This document shows positions 34,381 through 45,970 of a DNA stretch of 64,000 bases, piece by piece. The notes under the pieces are model-generated. The model was not told the origin of the DNA. It did not search any database and was given only the letters and a program-made list of their open reading frames with translations. The stretch's first letter is position 1, and each line of letters starts with the position of its first letter. This DNA is from Cylicocyclus nassatus (lineage: Eukaryota > Nematoda > Chromadorea > Rhabditida > Strongylidae): the NCBI GenBank assembly GCA_958299035.1, contig CATQJL010000001.1, forward strand, positions 80,497,594-80,561,593, read 5' to 3'. The translations under genes and the position numbers were made by a program.

Positions 34381-34844
34381 TTAGGTTTTAGTGACACCTC
34401 CTCATTGACATGTAACTTGTGGATCCCACCACAAAGGCCTAGTGTCTCCAGCTGGTGAATCTTGTTAATAACTTTATGATATTGAAAAGACACTCATGGA
34501 AAGATTATATCCGGGTTTCGGTCCTAAGCCGATCGAGATTCAAGCGATCGAGTTTGTACTGGTCGAGGGTTTCCATAAATTGTCATGGCTTTTGAGGGAA
34601 ATGCTTAATGACGTTACCGTTTTGCATATCGCGCTGATAGCGTTCAGAAGATAATTTTATATGACATTAACTAGCTTACAAAGAAAGTGTTCAGACCGTG
34701 GTCGACCAATCTGAAGAAGTTGCATAGAATTGCACTTGCCTTGAAACAGCAATCTCAAGCGCAATGTAAATATGAAAACATATACAAGTTTCAATCAGTA
34801 GAGCTTGATAGGCAGCAGCCTGATTGGGTCATGTTCACGGCGTT
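34381..34844. other. Intergenic, no gene seen
   Basis: No supportable feature. Confidence 0.5.
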
Positions 34845-35157
34845 TGTGAGTTTTTCAAATAAGGAGAAAAAATACACATCAGAATTCAAACACACTCTTT
34901 CAAAAAGTTTCCCTCCAAACATGCGCTGTAGATCACTTGACAAGGAGCAAGAAACTTCGAACTCCTTGCAGGTAGTCGTGTAGATAATGAACATACATTT
35001 AGAATCGGAGACGAGTGACGTAGAGGTACGGGGCGCCGCTATGACCAAAGCTCAATCCAGCCTTTGGACCATACAACACTTTTACCTTCCGTAATTTGGC
35101 ACTAGAGGAATGTGGGAGGACAAAAGCACTGACTTGGTAATCGACGATTCTCGCAAG
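34845..35157 (+). repeat. Dispersed repeat D1, copy 2 (uninterrupted)
   Basis: Matches 4,540-4,700 plus 5,385-5,560 in order, without the MITE found there. A 98-codon frame across it has no recognisable domain. Confidence 0.7.
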
Positions 35158-35206
35158 TCACTGTAAAAGGCCTGCATAAAGAGTAGAGTAGACTACAGTA
35201 GCAGTA

Positions 35207-35494
35207 GCATGCTGATCACCCCCACGGGGGTGATCAGCATGCTCGATTACCCCCCTGTGCCAACTCCCGTAGCTCAAATTTTGCAAAAAATCGATAAAAT
35301 CGATATCGATCGATGACGAAAAGTAGCCTATGACACGCTCCCCGCCCCGAAGTGTATGTGTGCTAAGTTTGGTCCCGATCGGTTCAGAAATGGAATTTTC
35401 TATTCGGAACATACGTACAGACAGACAGACAGACAGACAGACATACATACATACATACAGACATACAAACAGACATTCAGCTTTATATATAAGA
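35207..35494 (-). mobile_element. Helitron-like element, truncated at its palindrome
   Basis: On the minus strand it begins TCTTATATATAAAGCTGAAT and continues through the standard body, but stops at the GCATGCTGATCACCCCC palindrome (35,207-35,242) with no CTAG terminus. Its 5' end abuts a second CTAG hairpin (35,495-35,517) instead of the usual A. Confidence 0.7.
35412..35475. repeat. ACAG/ACAT microsatellite
   Basis: An interrupted tetranucleotide tract within the Helitron 5' region. Confidence 0.85.
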
Positions 35495-35517
35495 CTAGCG
35501 ACCCTACGGGTCGCTAG
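35495..35517. repeat. Perfect 23-bp hairpin ending in CTAG
   Basis: Ten-base arms CTAGCGACCC and GGGTCGCTAG are separated by TAC. It sits exactly at the junction between the truncated Helitron and the DNA leading to the satellite. Confidence 0.9.
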
Positions 35518-36867
35518 CAAGCGGGTGGGGCACACACATAAATAAACGCGTTTCATACCTATAATTTTCTCAAGTGAAATTTCAATTTATCAGTACATGT
35601 ACTGCCACAACCGCTCAAAAGTAACATTTCAGAGACATTTTCAATGGGCGGAAAGTGGGTCATATCGTGCTAAAATTTTGTCTTGCCCCAGTCATCGCTG
35701 TACAGCTTCCTTTCGCAATGTCACTCTCGCACTCACGCTTACAATCTGGAGAGAAAAATCGGATTCATCCAGAGCAAAAGCTCCCAAAAGCGAGATTTTC
35801 GAAGATTTTCTCAAAAATTGGCGGAAAAATGGATCATATCGTGCCAAAATTTTGTCTTGCCCCAGTCATCACTGTATAGCTTCCTTTCGCAACGTCACTC
35901 TCGCACTCACGCTTACAATCTGGAGAGAAAAATCGGATTCATCCAGAGCAAAAGCTCCAAAAAGAGAGATTTTCGAAGATTTTCTCAAAATTTGGCGGAA
36001 AAGTGGATCATATCGTGCAAAAAGTTTGTCTTACCCCCAGTCATCACTGTACAGCTTCCTTTCGCAACGTCATTCTCGCACTCACGCTTACAATCTGGAG
36101 AGAAAAATCGGATTCATCCAGAGCAAAAGCTCCAAAAAGAGAGATTTTCGAAGATTTTCTCAAATTTTGGCGGAAAAGTGGATCATATCGTGCAAAAAGT
36201 TTGTCTTACCCCTGTCATCACTGTACAGCTTCCTTTCGCAACGTCACTCTCGCACTCACGCTTACAATCTGGAGAGAAAAATCGGATTCATCCAGAGCAA
36301 AAGCTCCCAAAAGCGAGATTTTCGAAGATTTTCTCAAAATTTGGCGGAAAAGTAGATCATATCGTGCTAAAATTTTGTCTTGCCCCAGTCATCGCTGTAC
36401 AGCTTCCTTTCGCAACGTCACTCTCGCACTCACGCTTACAATCTGGAGAGAAAAATCGGATTCATCCAGAGCAAAAGCTCCCAAAAGCGAGATTTTCGAA
36501 GATTTTCTCAAAATTTTGGCGGAAAAGTGGATCATATCGTGCAAAAAGTTTGTCTTACCCCAGTCATCGCTGTACAGCTTCCTTTCGCAACGTCACTCTC
36601 GCACTCACGCTTACAATCTTGAGAGAAAAATCGGATTCATCCAGAGCAAAAGCTCCAAAAAGAGAGATTTTCGAAGATTTTCTCAAAATTTGGCGGAAAA
36701 ATGGATCATATCGTGCCAAAATTGTCTTGCCCCAGTCATCGCTGTACAGCTTCCTTTCGCAACGTCACTCTCGCACTCACGCTTACAATCTGGAGAGAAA
36801 AATCGGATTCATCCAGAGCAAAAGCTCCAAAAAGAGAGATTTTCGAAGATTTTCCTCAAAATTTGGC

Positions 36868-37735
36868 GGAAAAGTGGATCATATCGTGCAAAAAGTTTGT
36901 CTTACCCCTGTCATCACTGTACAGCTTCCTTTCGCAACGTCACTCTCGCACTCACGCTTACAATCTGGAGAGAAAAATCGGATTCATCCAGAGCAAAAGC
37001 TCCAAAAAGCGAGATTTTCGAAGATTTTCTCAAAATTTGGCGGAAAAGTAGATCATATCGTGCTAAAATTTTGTCTTGCCCCAGTCATCGCTGTACAGCT
37101 TCCTTCCGCAACGTCACTCTCGCACTCACGCTTACAATCTGGAGAGAAAAATCGGATTCATCCAGAGCAAAAGCTCCCAAAAGCGAGATTTTCGAAGATT
37201 TTCTCAAAATTTGGCGGAAAAGTAGATCATATCGTGCTAAAATTTTGTCTTGCCCCAGTCATCGCTGTACAGCTTCCTTTCGCAACGTCACTCTCGCACT
37301 CACGCTTACAATCTGGAGAGAAAAATCGGATTCATCCAGAGCAAAAGCTCCCAAAAGCGAGATTTTCGAAGATTTTCTCAAAATTTGGCGGAAAAATGGA
37401 TCATATCGTGCCAAAATTGTCTTGCCCCAGTCATCGCTGTACAGCTTCCTTTCGCAACGTCACTCTCGCACTCACGCTTACAATCTTGAGAGAAAAATCG
37501 GATTCATCCAGAGCAAAAGCTCCAAAAAGAGAGATTTTCGAAGATTTTCTCAAAATTTGGCGGAAAAATGGATCATATCGTGCCAAAATTGTCTTGCCCC
37601 AGTCATCGCTGTACAGCTTCCTTTCGCAACGTCACTCTCGCACTCACGCTTACAATCTGGAGAGAAAAATCGGATTCATCCAGAGCAAAAGCTCCAAAAA
37701 GAGAGATTTTCGAAGATTTTCTCAAAATTTGGCGG
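36868..37735 (+). repeat. Five-monomer higher-order repeat, copy 1
   Basis: A fixed succession of five variants: an AAAAAGTTTG/ATCACTG monomer; one with the rare CTTCCTTCCGC; one with GCTCCCAAAAGC; a short one with CAATCTTGAG; and a short one with CAATCTGGAG. The same succession returns at about 38,780-39,650. Confidence 0.8.
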
Positions 37736-38779
37736 AAAAGTGGATCATATCGTGCAAAAAGTTTGTCTTACCCCTGTCATCACTGTACAGCTTCCTTTCG
37801 CAACGTCACTCTCGCACTCACGCTTACAATCTGGAGAGAAAAATCGGATTCATCCAGAGCAAAAGCTCCAAAAGCGAGATTTTCGAAGATTTTCTCAAAA
37901 TTTGGCGGAAAAGTAGATCATATCGTGCTAAAATTTTGTCTTGCCCCCAGTCATCGCTGTACAGCTTCCTTTCGCAAACGTCACTCTCGCACTCTCGCTT
38001 ACAATCTGGAGAGAAAAATCGGATTCATCCAGAGCAAAAGCTCCAAAAAGCGAGATTTTCGAAGATTTTCTCAAAATTTGGCGGAAAAGTGGGTCATATC
38101 GTGCTAAAATTTTTGTCTTGCCCCAGTCATCGCTGTACAGCTTCCTTTCGCAACGTCACTCTCGCACTCACGCTTACAATCTGGAGAGAAAAATCGGATT
38201 CATCCAGAGCAAAAGCTCCAAAAAGCGAGATTTTCCGAAGATTTTCTCAAAATTTGGCGGAAAAGTGGGTCATATCGTGCTAAAATTTTGTCTTGCCCCA
38301 GTCATCGCTGTACAGCTTCCTTTCGCAACGTCACTCTCGCACTCTCGCTTACAATCTGGAGAGAAAAATCGGATTCACCCAGAGCAAAAGCTCCAAAAAG
38401 CGAGATTTTCGAAGATTTTCTCAAAATTTGGCGGAAAAGTGGGGTCATATCGTGCTAAAATTTGTCTTGCCCCAGTCATCGCTGTACAGCTTCCTTTCGC
38501 AACGTCACTCTCGCACTCACGCTTACAATCTGGAGAGAAAAATCGGATTCATCCAGAGCAAAAGCTCCAAAAAGCGAGATTTTCGAAGATTTTCTCAAAA
38601 TTTGGCGGAAAAGTGGGTCATATCGTGCTAAAATTTTGTCTTGCCCCAGTCATCGCTGTACAGCTTCCTTTCGCAACGTCACTCTCGCACTCACGCTTAC
38701 AATCTGGAGAGAAAAATCGGATTCATCCAGAGCAAAAGCTCCAAAAAGAGAGATTTTCGAAGATTTTCTCAAAATTTGG

Positions 38780-39650
38780 CGGAAAAGTGGATCATATCGT
38801 GCAAAAAGTTTGTCTTACCCCCTGTCATCACTGTACAGCTTCCTTTCGCAACGTCACTCTCGCACTCACGCTTACAATCTGGAGAGAAAAATCGGATTCA
38901 TCCAGAGCAAAAGCTCCAAAAAGCGAGATTTTCGAAGATTTTCTCAAAATTTGGCGGAAAAGTAGATCATATCGTGCTAAAATTTTGTCTTGCCCCAGTC
39001 ATCGCTGTACAGCTTCCTTCCGCAACGTCACTCTCGCACTCACGCTTACAATCTGGAGAGAAAAATCGGATTCATCCAGAGCAAAAGCTCCCAAAAGCGA
39101 GATTTTCGAAGATTTTCTCAAAATTTGGCGGAAAAGTAGATCATATCGTGCTAAAATTTTGTCTTGCCCCAGTCATCGCTGTACAGCTTCCTTTCGCAAC
39201 GTCACTCTCGCACTCACGCTTACAATCTGGAGAGAAAAATCGGATTCATCCAGAGCAAAAGCTCCCAAAAGCGAGATTTTCGAAGATTTTCCTCAAAATT
39301 TGGCGGAAAAATGGATCATATCGTGCCAAAATTGTCTTGCCCCAGTCATCGCTGTACAGCTTCCTTTCGCAACGTCACTCTCGCACTCACGCTTACAATC
39401 TTGAGAGAAAAATCGGATTCATCCAGAGCAAAAGCTCCAAAAAGAGAGATTTTCGAAGATTTTCTCAAAATTTGGCGGAAAAATGGATCATATCGTGCCA
39501 AAATTGTCTTGCCCCAGTCATCGCTGTACAGCTTCCTTTCGCAACGTCACTCTCGCACTCACGCTTACAATCTGGAGAGAAAAATCGGATTCATCCAGAG
39601 CAAAAGCTCCAAAAAGAGAGATTTTCGAAGATTTTCTCAAAATTTGGCGG
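38780..39650 (+). repeat. Five-monomer higher-order repeat, copy 2
   Basis: Same order of variants as 36,868-37,735, including the rare CTTCCTTCCGC variant near 39,020. The offset is about 1,912 bases, or 11 monomers. Confidence 0.8.
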
Positions 39651-42600
39651 AAAAGTGGATCATATCGTGCAAAAAGTTTGTCTTACCCCTGTCATCACTG
39701 TACAGCTTCCTTTCGGCAACGTCACTCCTCGCACTCACGCTTACAATCTGGAGAGAAAAATCGGATTCATCCAGAGCAAAAGCTCCAAAAAGCGAGATTT
39801 TCGAAGATTTTCTCAAAATTTGGCGGAAAAGTAGATCATATCGTGCTAAAATTTTGTCTTGCCCCAGTCATCGCTGTACAGCTTCCTTTCGCAACGTCAC
39901 TCTCGCACTCTCGCTTACAATCTGGAGAGAAAAATCGGATTCATCCAGAGCAAAAGCTCCAAAAAGCGAGATTTTCGAAGATTTTCTCAAAATTTGGCGG
40001 AAAAGTGGGTCATATCGTGCTAAAATTTTGTCTTGCCCCAGTCATCGCTGTACAGCTTCCTTTCGCAACGTCACTCTCGCACTCACGCTTACAATCTGGA
40101 GAGAAAAATCGGATTCATCCAGAGCAAAAGCTCCAAAAAGCGAGATTTTCGAAGATTTTCTCAAAATTTGGCGGAAAAGTGGGTCATATCGTGCTAAAAT
40201 TTTGTCTTGCCCCCAGTCATCGCTGTACAGCTTCCTTTCGCAACGTCACTCTCGCACTCTCGCTTACAATCTGGAGAGAAAAATCGGATTCACCCCAGAG
40301 CAAAAGCTCCAAAAAGCGAGATTTTCGAAGATTTTCTCAAAATTTGGCGGAAAAGTGGGTCATATCGTGCTAAAATTTTGTCTTGCCCCAGTCATCGCTG
40401 TACAGCTTCCTTTCGCAACGTCACTCTCGCACTCTCGCTTACAATCTGGAGAGAAAAAATCGGATTCATCCAGAGCAAAAGCTCCAAAAAGCGAGATTTT
40501 CGAAGATTTTCTCAAAATTTGGCGGAAAAGTGGGTCATATCGTGCTAAAATTTTGTCTTGCCCCAGTCATCGCTGTACAGCTTCCTTTCGCAACGTCACT
40601 CTCGCACTCTCGCTTACAATCTGGAGAGAAAAATCGGATTCATCCAGAGCAAAAGCTCCAAAAAGCGAGATTTTCGAAGATTTTCCTCAAAATTTGGCGG
40701 AAAAGTGGGTCATATCGTGCTAAAATTTTGTCTTGCCCCCAGTCATCGCTGTACAGCTTCCTTTCGCAACGTCACTCTCGCACTCACGCTTACAATCTGG
40801 AGAGAAAAATCGGATTCACCCAGAGCAAAAGCTCCAAAAAAGCGAGATTTCGAAGATTTTCTCAAAAATTGGCGGAAAAATGGATCATATCGTGCCAAAA
40901 TTTTGTCTTGCCCCAGTCATCGCTGTACAGCTTCCTTTCGCAACGTCACTCTCGCACTCTCGCTTACAATCTGGAGAGAAAAATCGGATTCATCCAGAGC
41001 AAAAGCTCCAAAAAGAGAGATTTTCGAAGATTTTCTCAAAATTTGGCGGAAAAATGGATCATATCGTGCCAAAATTGTCTTACCCCTGTCATCACTGTAC
41101 AGCTTCCTTTCGCAACGTCACTCTCGCACTCACGCTTACAATCTTGAGAGAAAAATCGGATTCATCCAGAGCAAAAGCTCCAAAAAGAGAGATTTTCGAA
41201 GATTTTCTCAAAATTTGGCGGAAAAATGGATCATATCGTGCAAAAAGTTTGTCTTGCCCCAGTCATCGCTGTACAGCTTCCTTTCGCAACGTCACTCTCG
41301 CACTCACGCTTACAATCTGGAGAGAAAAATCGGATTCATCCAGAGCAAAAGCTCCAAAAAGAGAGATTTTCGAAGATTTTCTCAAAATTTGGCGGAAAAG
41401 TGGATCATATCGTGCCAAAATTTTGTCTTACCCCTGTCATCACTGTACAGCTTCCTTTCGCAACGTCACTCCTCGCACTCTCGCTTACAATCTGGAGAGA
41501 AAAATCGGATTCATCCAGAGCAAAAGCTCCAAAAAGCGAGATTTTCGAAGATTTTCTCAAAATTTGGCGGAAAAGTAGATCATATCGTGCTAAAATTTTG
41601 TCTTGCCCCAGTCATCGCTGTACAGCTTCCTTTCGCAACGTCACTCTCGCACTCACGCTTACAATCTTGAGAGAAAAATCGGATTCATCCAGAGCAAAAG
41701 CTCCAAAAAGAGAGATTTTCGAAGATTTTCTCAAAATTTGGCGGAAAAATGGATCATATCGTGCCAAAATTGTCTTGCCCCAGTCATCCCTGTACAGCTT
41801 CCTTTCGCAACGTCACTCTCGCACTCACGCTTACAATCTGGAGAGAAAAATCGGATTCATCCAGAGCAAAAAGCTCCAAAAAGAGAGATTTTCGAAGATT
41901 TTCCTCAAAATTTGGCGGAAAAGTGGATCATATCGTGCAAAAAGTTTGTCTTACCCCTGTCATCACTGTACAGCTTCCTTTCGCAACGTCACTCTCGCAC
42001 TCACGCTTACAACCTGGAGAGAAAAATCGGATTCATCCAGAGCAAAAGCTCCAAAAAGAGAGATTTTCGAAGATTTTCTCAAAATTTGGCGGAAAAGTAG
42101 ATCATATCGTGCTAAAATTTTGTCTTGCCCCAGTCATCGCTGTACAGCTTCCTTTCGCAACGTCACTCTCGCACTCACGCTTACAATCTGGAGAGAAAAA
42201 TCGGATTCATCCAGAGCAAAAGCTCCAAAAAGAGAGATTTTCGAAGATTTTCTCAAAATTTGGCGGAAAAGTGGGTCATATCGTGCTAAAATTTTGTCTT
42301 GCCCCCAGTCATCGCTGTACAGCTTCCTTTCGCAACGTCACTCTCGCACTCACGCTTACAATCTGGAGAGAAAAATCGGATTCACCCAGAGCAAAAGCTC
42401 CAAAAAGCGAGATTTTTCGAAGATTTTCTCAAAATTTGGCGGAAAAGTAGATCATATCGTGCTAAAATTTTGTCTTGCCCCAGTCATCGCTGTACAGCTT
42501 CCTTTCGCAACGTCACTCTCGCACTCTCGCTTACAATCTGGAGAGAAAAATCGGATTCATCCAGAGCAAAAGCTCCAAAAAGCGAGATTTTCGAAGATTT

Positions 42601-44396
42601 TCTCAAAATTTGGCGGAAAAGTGGGTCATATCGTGCTAAAATTTTTGTCTTGCCCCAGTCATCGCTGTACAGCTTCCTTTCGCAACGTCACTCTCGCACT
42701 CACGCTTTACAATCTGGAGAGAAAAATCGGATTCACCCAGAGCAAAAGCTCCAAAAAGCGAGATTTTCGAAGATTTTCTCAAAATTTGGCGGAAAAGTGG
42801 GTCATATCGTGCTAAAATTTTGTCTTGCCCCAGTCATCGCTGTACAGCTTCCTTTCGCAACGTCACTCTCGCACTCACGCTTACAATCTGGAGAGAAAAA
42901 TCGGATTCACCCAGAGCAAAAGCTCCAAAAAGCGAGATTTTCGAAGATTTTCTCAAAATTTGGCGGAAAAGTGGGTCATATCGTGCCAAATTTTGTCTTG
43001 CCCCAGTCATCGCTGTACAGCTTCCTTTCGCAACGTCACTCTCGCACTCTCGCTTACAATCTGGAGAGAAAAATCGGATTCACCCAGAGCAAAAGCTCCA
43101 AAAAGCGAGATTTTCGAAGATTTTCTCAAAATTTGGCGGAAAAGTGGGTCATATCGTGCTAAAATTTTGTCTTGCCCCAGTCATCGCTGTACAGCTTCCT
43201 TTCGCAACGTCACTCTCGCACTCACGCTTACAATCTGGAGAGAAAAATCGGATTCACCCAGAGCAAAAGCTCCAAAAAGCGAGATTTTCGAAGATTTTCT
43301 CAAAATTGGCGGAAAAATGGATCATATCGTGCCAAAATTGTCTTGCCCCAGTCATCGCTGTACAGCTTCCTTTCGCAACGTCACTCTCGCACTCACGCTT
43401 ACAATCTTGAGAGAAAAATCGGATTCATCCAGAGCAAAAGCTCCAAAAAGAGAGATTTTCGAAGATTTTCTCAAAATTTGGCGGAAAAGTGGGTCATATC
43501 GTGCTAAAATTTTGTCTTGCCCCAGTCATCGCTGTACAGCTTCCTTTCGCAACGTCACTCTCGCACTCACGCTTACAATCTGGAGAGAAAAATCGGATTC
43601 ACCCAGAGCAAAAGCTCCAAAAAGCGAGATTTTCGAAGATTTTCTCAAAAATTGGCGGAAAAATGGATCATATCGTGCCAAAATTGTCTTGCCCCAGTCA
43701 TCGCTGTACAGCTTCCTTTCGCAACGTCACTCTCGCACTCACGCTTACAATCTTGAGAGAAAAATCGGATTCATCCAGAGCAAAAGCTCCAAAAGAGAGA
43801 TTTTCGAAGATTTTCTCAAAATTTGGCGGAAAAGTGGGTCATATCGTGCTAAAATTTTGTCTTGCCCCAGTCATCGCTGTACAGCTTCCTTTCGCAACGT
43901 CACTCTCGCACTCACGCTTACAATCTGGAGAGAAAAATCGGATTCACCCAGAGCAAAAGCTCCAAAAAGCGAGATTTTCGAAGATTTTCTCTCAAAATTT
44001 GGCGGAAAAGTGGGTCATATCGTGCTAAAATTTTGTCTTGCCCCAGTCATCGCTGTACAGCTTCCTTTCGCAACGTCACTCTCCGCACTCACGCTTACAA
44101 TCTGGAGAGAAAAATCGGATTCACCCAGAGCAAAAGCTCCAAAAAGCGAGATTTTCGAAGATTTTCCTCAAAATTTGGCGGAAAAGTGGGTCATATCGTG
44201 CCAAAATTTTGTCTTGCCCCAGTCATCGCTGTACAGCTTCCTTTCGCAACGTCACTCTCGCACTCTCGCTTACAATCTGGAGAGAAAAATCGGATTCACC
44301 CAGAGCAAAAGCTCCAAAAAGCGAGATTTTCGAAGATTTTCTCAAAATTTGGCGGAAAAGTGGGTCATATCGTGCTAAAATTTTGTCTTGCCCCAA

Positions 44397-44421
44397 GTAC
44401 TCTGCGTTGATACCACTGCTT
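44397..44421 (-). other. Library amplification adapter (SMART-type) left in assembly
   Basis: These 25 bases are the reverse complement of the SMART/template-switch style PCR primer that begins AAGCAGTGGTATCAACGCAG, a sequence also used for whole-genome amplification of low-input libraries. It sits directly between the satellite and the N run, so it is an untrimmed read end and not biology. Confidence 0.93.
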
Positions 44422-44921
44422 NNNNNNNNNNNNNNNNNNNNNNNNNNNNNNNNNNNNNNNNNNNNNNNNNNNNNNNNNNNNNNNNNNNNNNNNNNNNNNN
44501 NNNNNNNNNNNNNNNNNNNNNNNNNNNNNNNNNNNNNNNNNNNNNNNNNNNNNNNNNNNNNNNNNNNNNNNNNNNNNNNNNNNNNNNNNNNNNNNNNNNN
44601 NNNNNNNNNNNNNNNNNNNNNNNNNNNNNNNNNNNNNNNNNNNNNNNNNNNNNNNNNNNNNNNNNNNNNNNNNNNNNNNNNNNNNNNNNNNNNNNNNNNN
44701 NNNNNNNNNNNNNNNNNNNNNNNNNNNNNNNNNNNNNNNNNNNNNNNNNNNNNNNNNNNNNNNNNNNNNNNNNNNNNNNNNNNNNNNNNNNNNNNNNNNN
44801 NNNNNNNNNNNNNNNNNNNNNNNNNNNNNNNNNNNNNNNNNNNNNNNNNNNNNNNNNNNNNNNNNNNNNNNNNNNNNNNNNNNNNNNNNNNNNNNNNNNN
44901 NNNNNNNNNNNNNNNNNNNNN
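44422..44921. other. Assembly gap (500 N)
   Basis: Exactly 500 N, a conventional scaffold-gap size. Open frames drawn across it are meaningless. The order and orientation of the two flanking contigs depend on scaffolding evidence not visible here. Confidence 0.99.
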
Positions 44922-45330
44922 AAATCACAAACCCTATAATGTTCATAAAGCACTGGGTTTGATTTATTATGTTGCCTACATGGTAATGCAGCTTTTGCAG
45001 CAACTCTTTGATTTTCCCTAATGATGAAGTTGCTATTCAGATCTGAACATCTTTCCACGAAAATGATGTACGAAGAGATTATCTTACATAACTATTGATC
45101 TCCCTATTTCTTTCTGTCACATTTCACCCGATGAAGGAGATTAGCTAAGACTCCAAAGGTTTAAGCGTCTCCTATTTTATCTCGTGATCTGAGTTGGCTA
45201 TGATGTGCAGGGTGCTCCACAAAAACTCAGTGGGTGTCAACTGCGGATGAACCAGAAGGCTCAAACCCGAAATTTTTTCCTAGTCATGCACACAAGTTAA
45301 GTGTTTTATGGATGTCGTAAAGCTACATTA
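44922..45330. other. Intergenic, no gene seen
   Basis: First bases of the second contig. No satellite monomer and no adapter appear on this side of the gap. A possible element end, CAGGGTGCTCCACAAAAAC, is at about 45,209 without a visible partner. Confidence 0.5.
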
Positions 45331-45712
45331 TAGGGTGCGGAAAAAATACTGTCCCTCCAGTTTGGCTCCAGAAACACCTCAAACATAAAGCATCTGTAGT
45401 TTTTTGATTCCCATAATTAAGCGAGACCCTTAGGATTAGTTAAAGATAAGTTTGATTTGAAACTGTTCCCTTCTGTCCGTTTGAACGAGTGATAATAGCG
45501 CGCAAGAACATTAACGATGCGCCGATAGCATAAAACGCACTTTGAACTATACCACCAGCATCAATGTAAGGTTCAAATTGTGCTGGTATGTAGCGCATGA
45601 TCTCTTCTCCAATACACTCTATCCATTATAGACGAATTATAGATTGGTGATAACTTCAGTATTTGTTCTGTGCCGTACAGGTTTTTTGTAGTAATACACT
45701 TTATTGCCATAC

Positions 45713-45736
45713 GTTTCGGCTACACGCCGTCATCAG
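45713..45736 (-). ncRNA. Hammerhead-like core, left PLE copy
   Basis: On the minus strand CTGATGA, stem-loop GGC-GTGTA-GCC, then GAAAC. Identical in the right copy (48,841-48,864). The order matches the hammerhead core; one extra C between CTGATGA and stem II, and the unverified stems I and III, keep confidence moderate. Confidence 0.45.
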
Positions 45737-45970
45737 AGGCCTGAAAGGTGTCAGTCATAAGGATATCTGCTCTTGACCGCCAAACACCTCTTCCCACTTG
45801 CATATTCGATTCATCTAGTGTGGAAGAAGGAGGTTGGGCCATGACTTTCACTCACCAGTGTATTACCGATATTGCAGTGTGCAACCGCTTTAGACGAGCC
45901 CGTTCGACTGTGGTGACACAAGAGTGAGCAGTGTGTATGTCACGTAACTGCTTATATACGCTCAGACGAT

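Larger units (their letters stand above)
35641..44396 (+). repeat. 174-bp tandem satellite, about 50 copies
   Basis: A monomer of exactly 174 bases (CATATCGTGCTAAAATTTTG through GGCGGAAAAGTGGGT) repeats head to tail for 8.76 kb. Main variants are GTCATCGCTG with TCTTGCCCC, and GTCATCACTG with AAAAAGTTTGTCTTACCCC; a two-base-shorter form reads CCAAAATTGTC. Frequent differences are one-base indels in homopolymers. The array runs into an adapter and an assembly gap, so its true length is unknown. Long plus-strand open frames (up to 866 codons) arise because 174 is divisible by three and stops are scarce on that strand; they show no protein family. Confidence 0.97.

Noticed and set aside
35158..35556. 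132-codon minus-strand open frame
   Set aside because: It spans the truncated Helitron and its microsatellite (CVCLYVC-type repeats). Artefact.
35683..38283. 866-codon plus-strand open frame (and several others of 250-640 codons to 44,378)
   Set aside because: These are the tandem satellite read in overlapping frames. All frames have the same 58-residue periodicity, frames switch at homopolymer indels, and no protein family is recognisable.
44038..45058. Open frames crossing the N run
   Set aside because: They consist mostly of unknown residues and join two contigs; they have no biological meaning.
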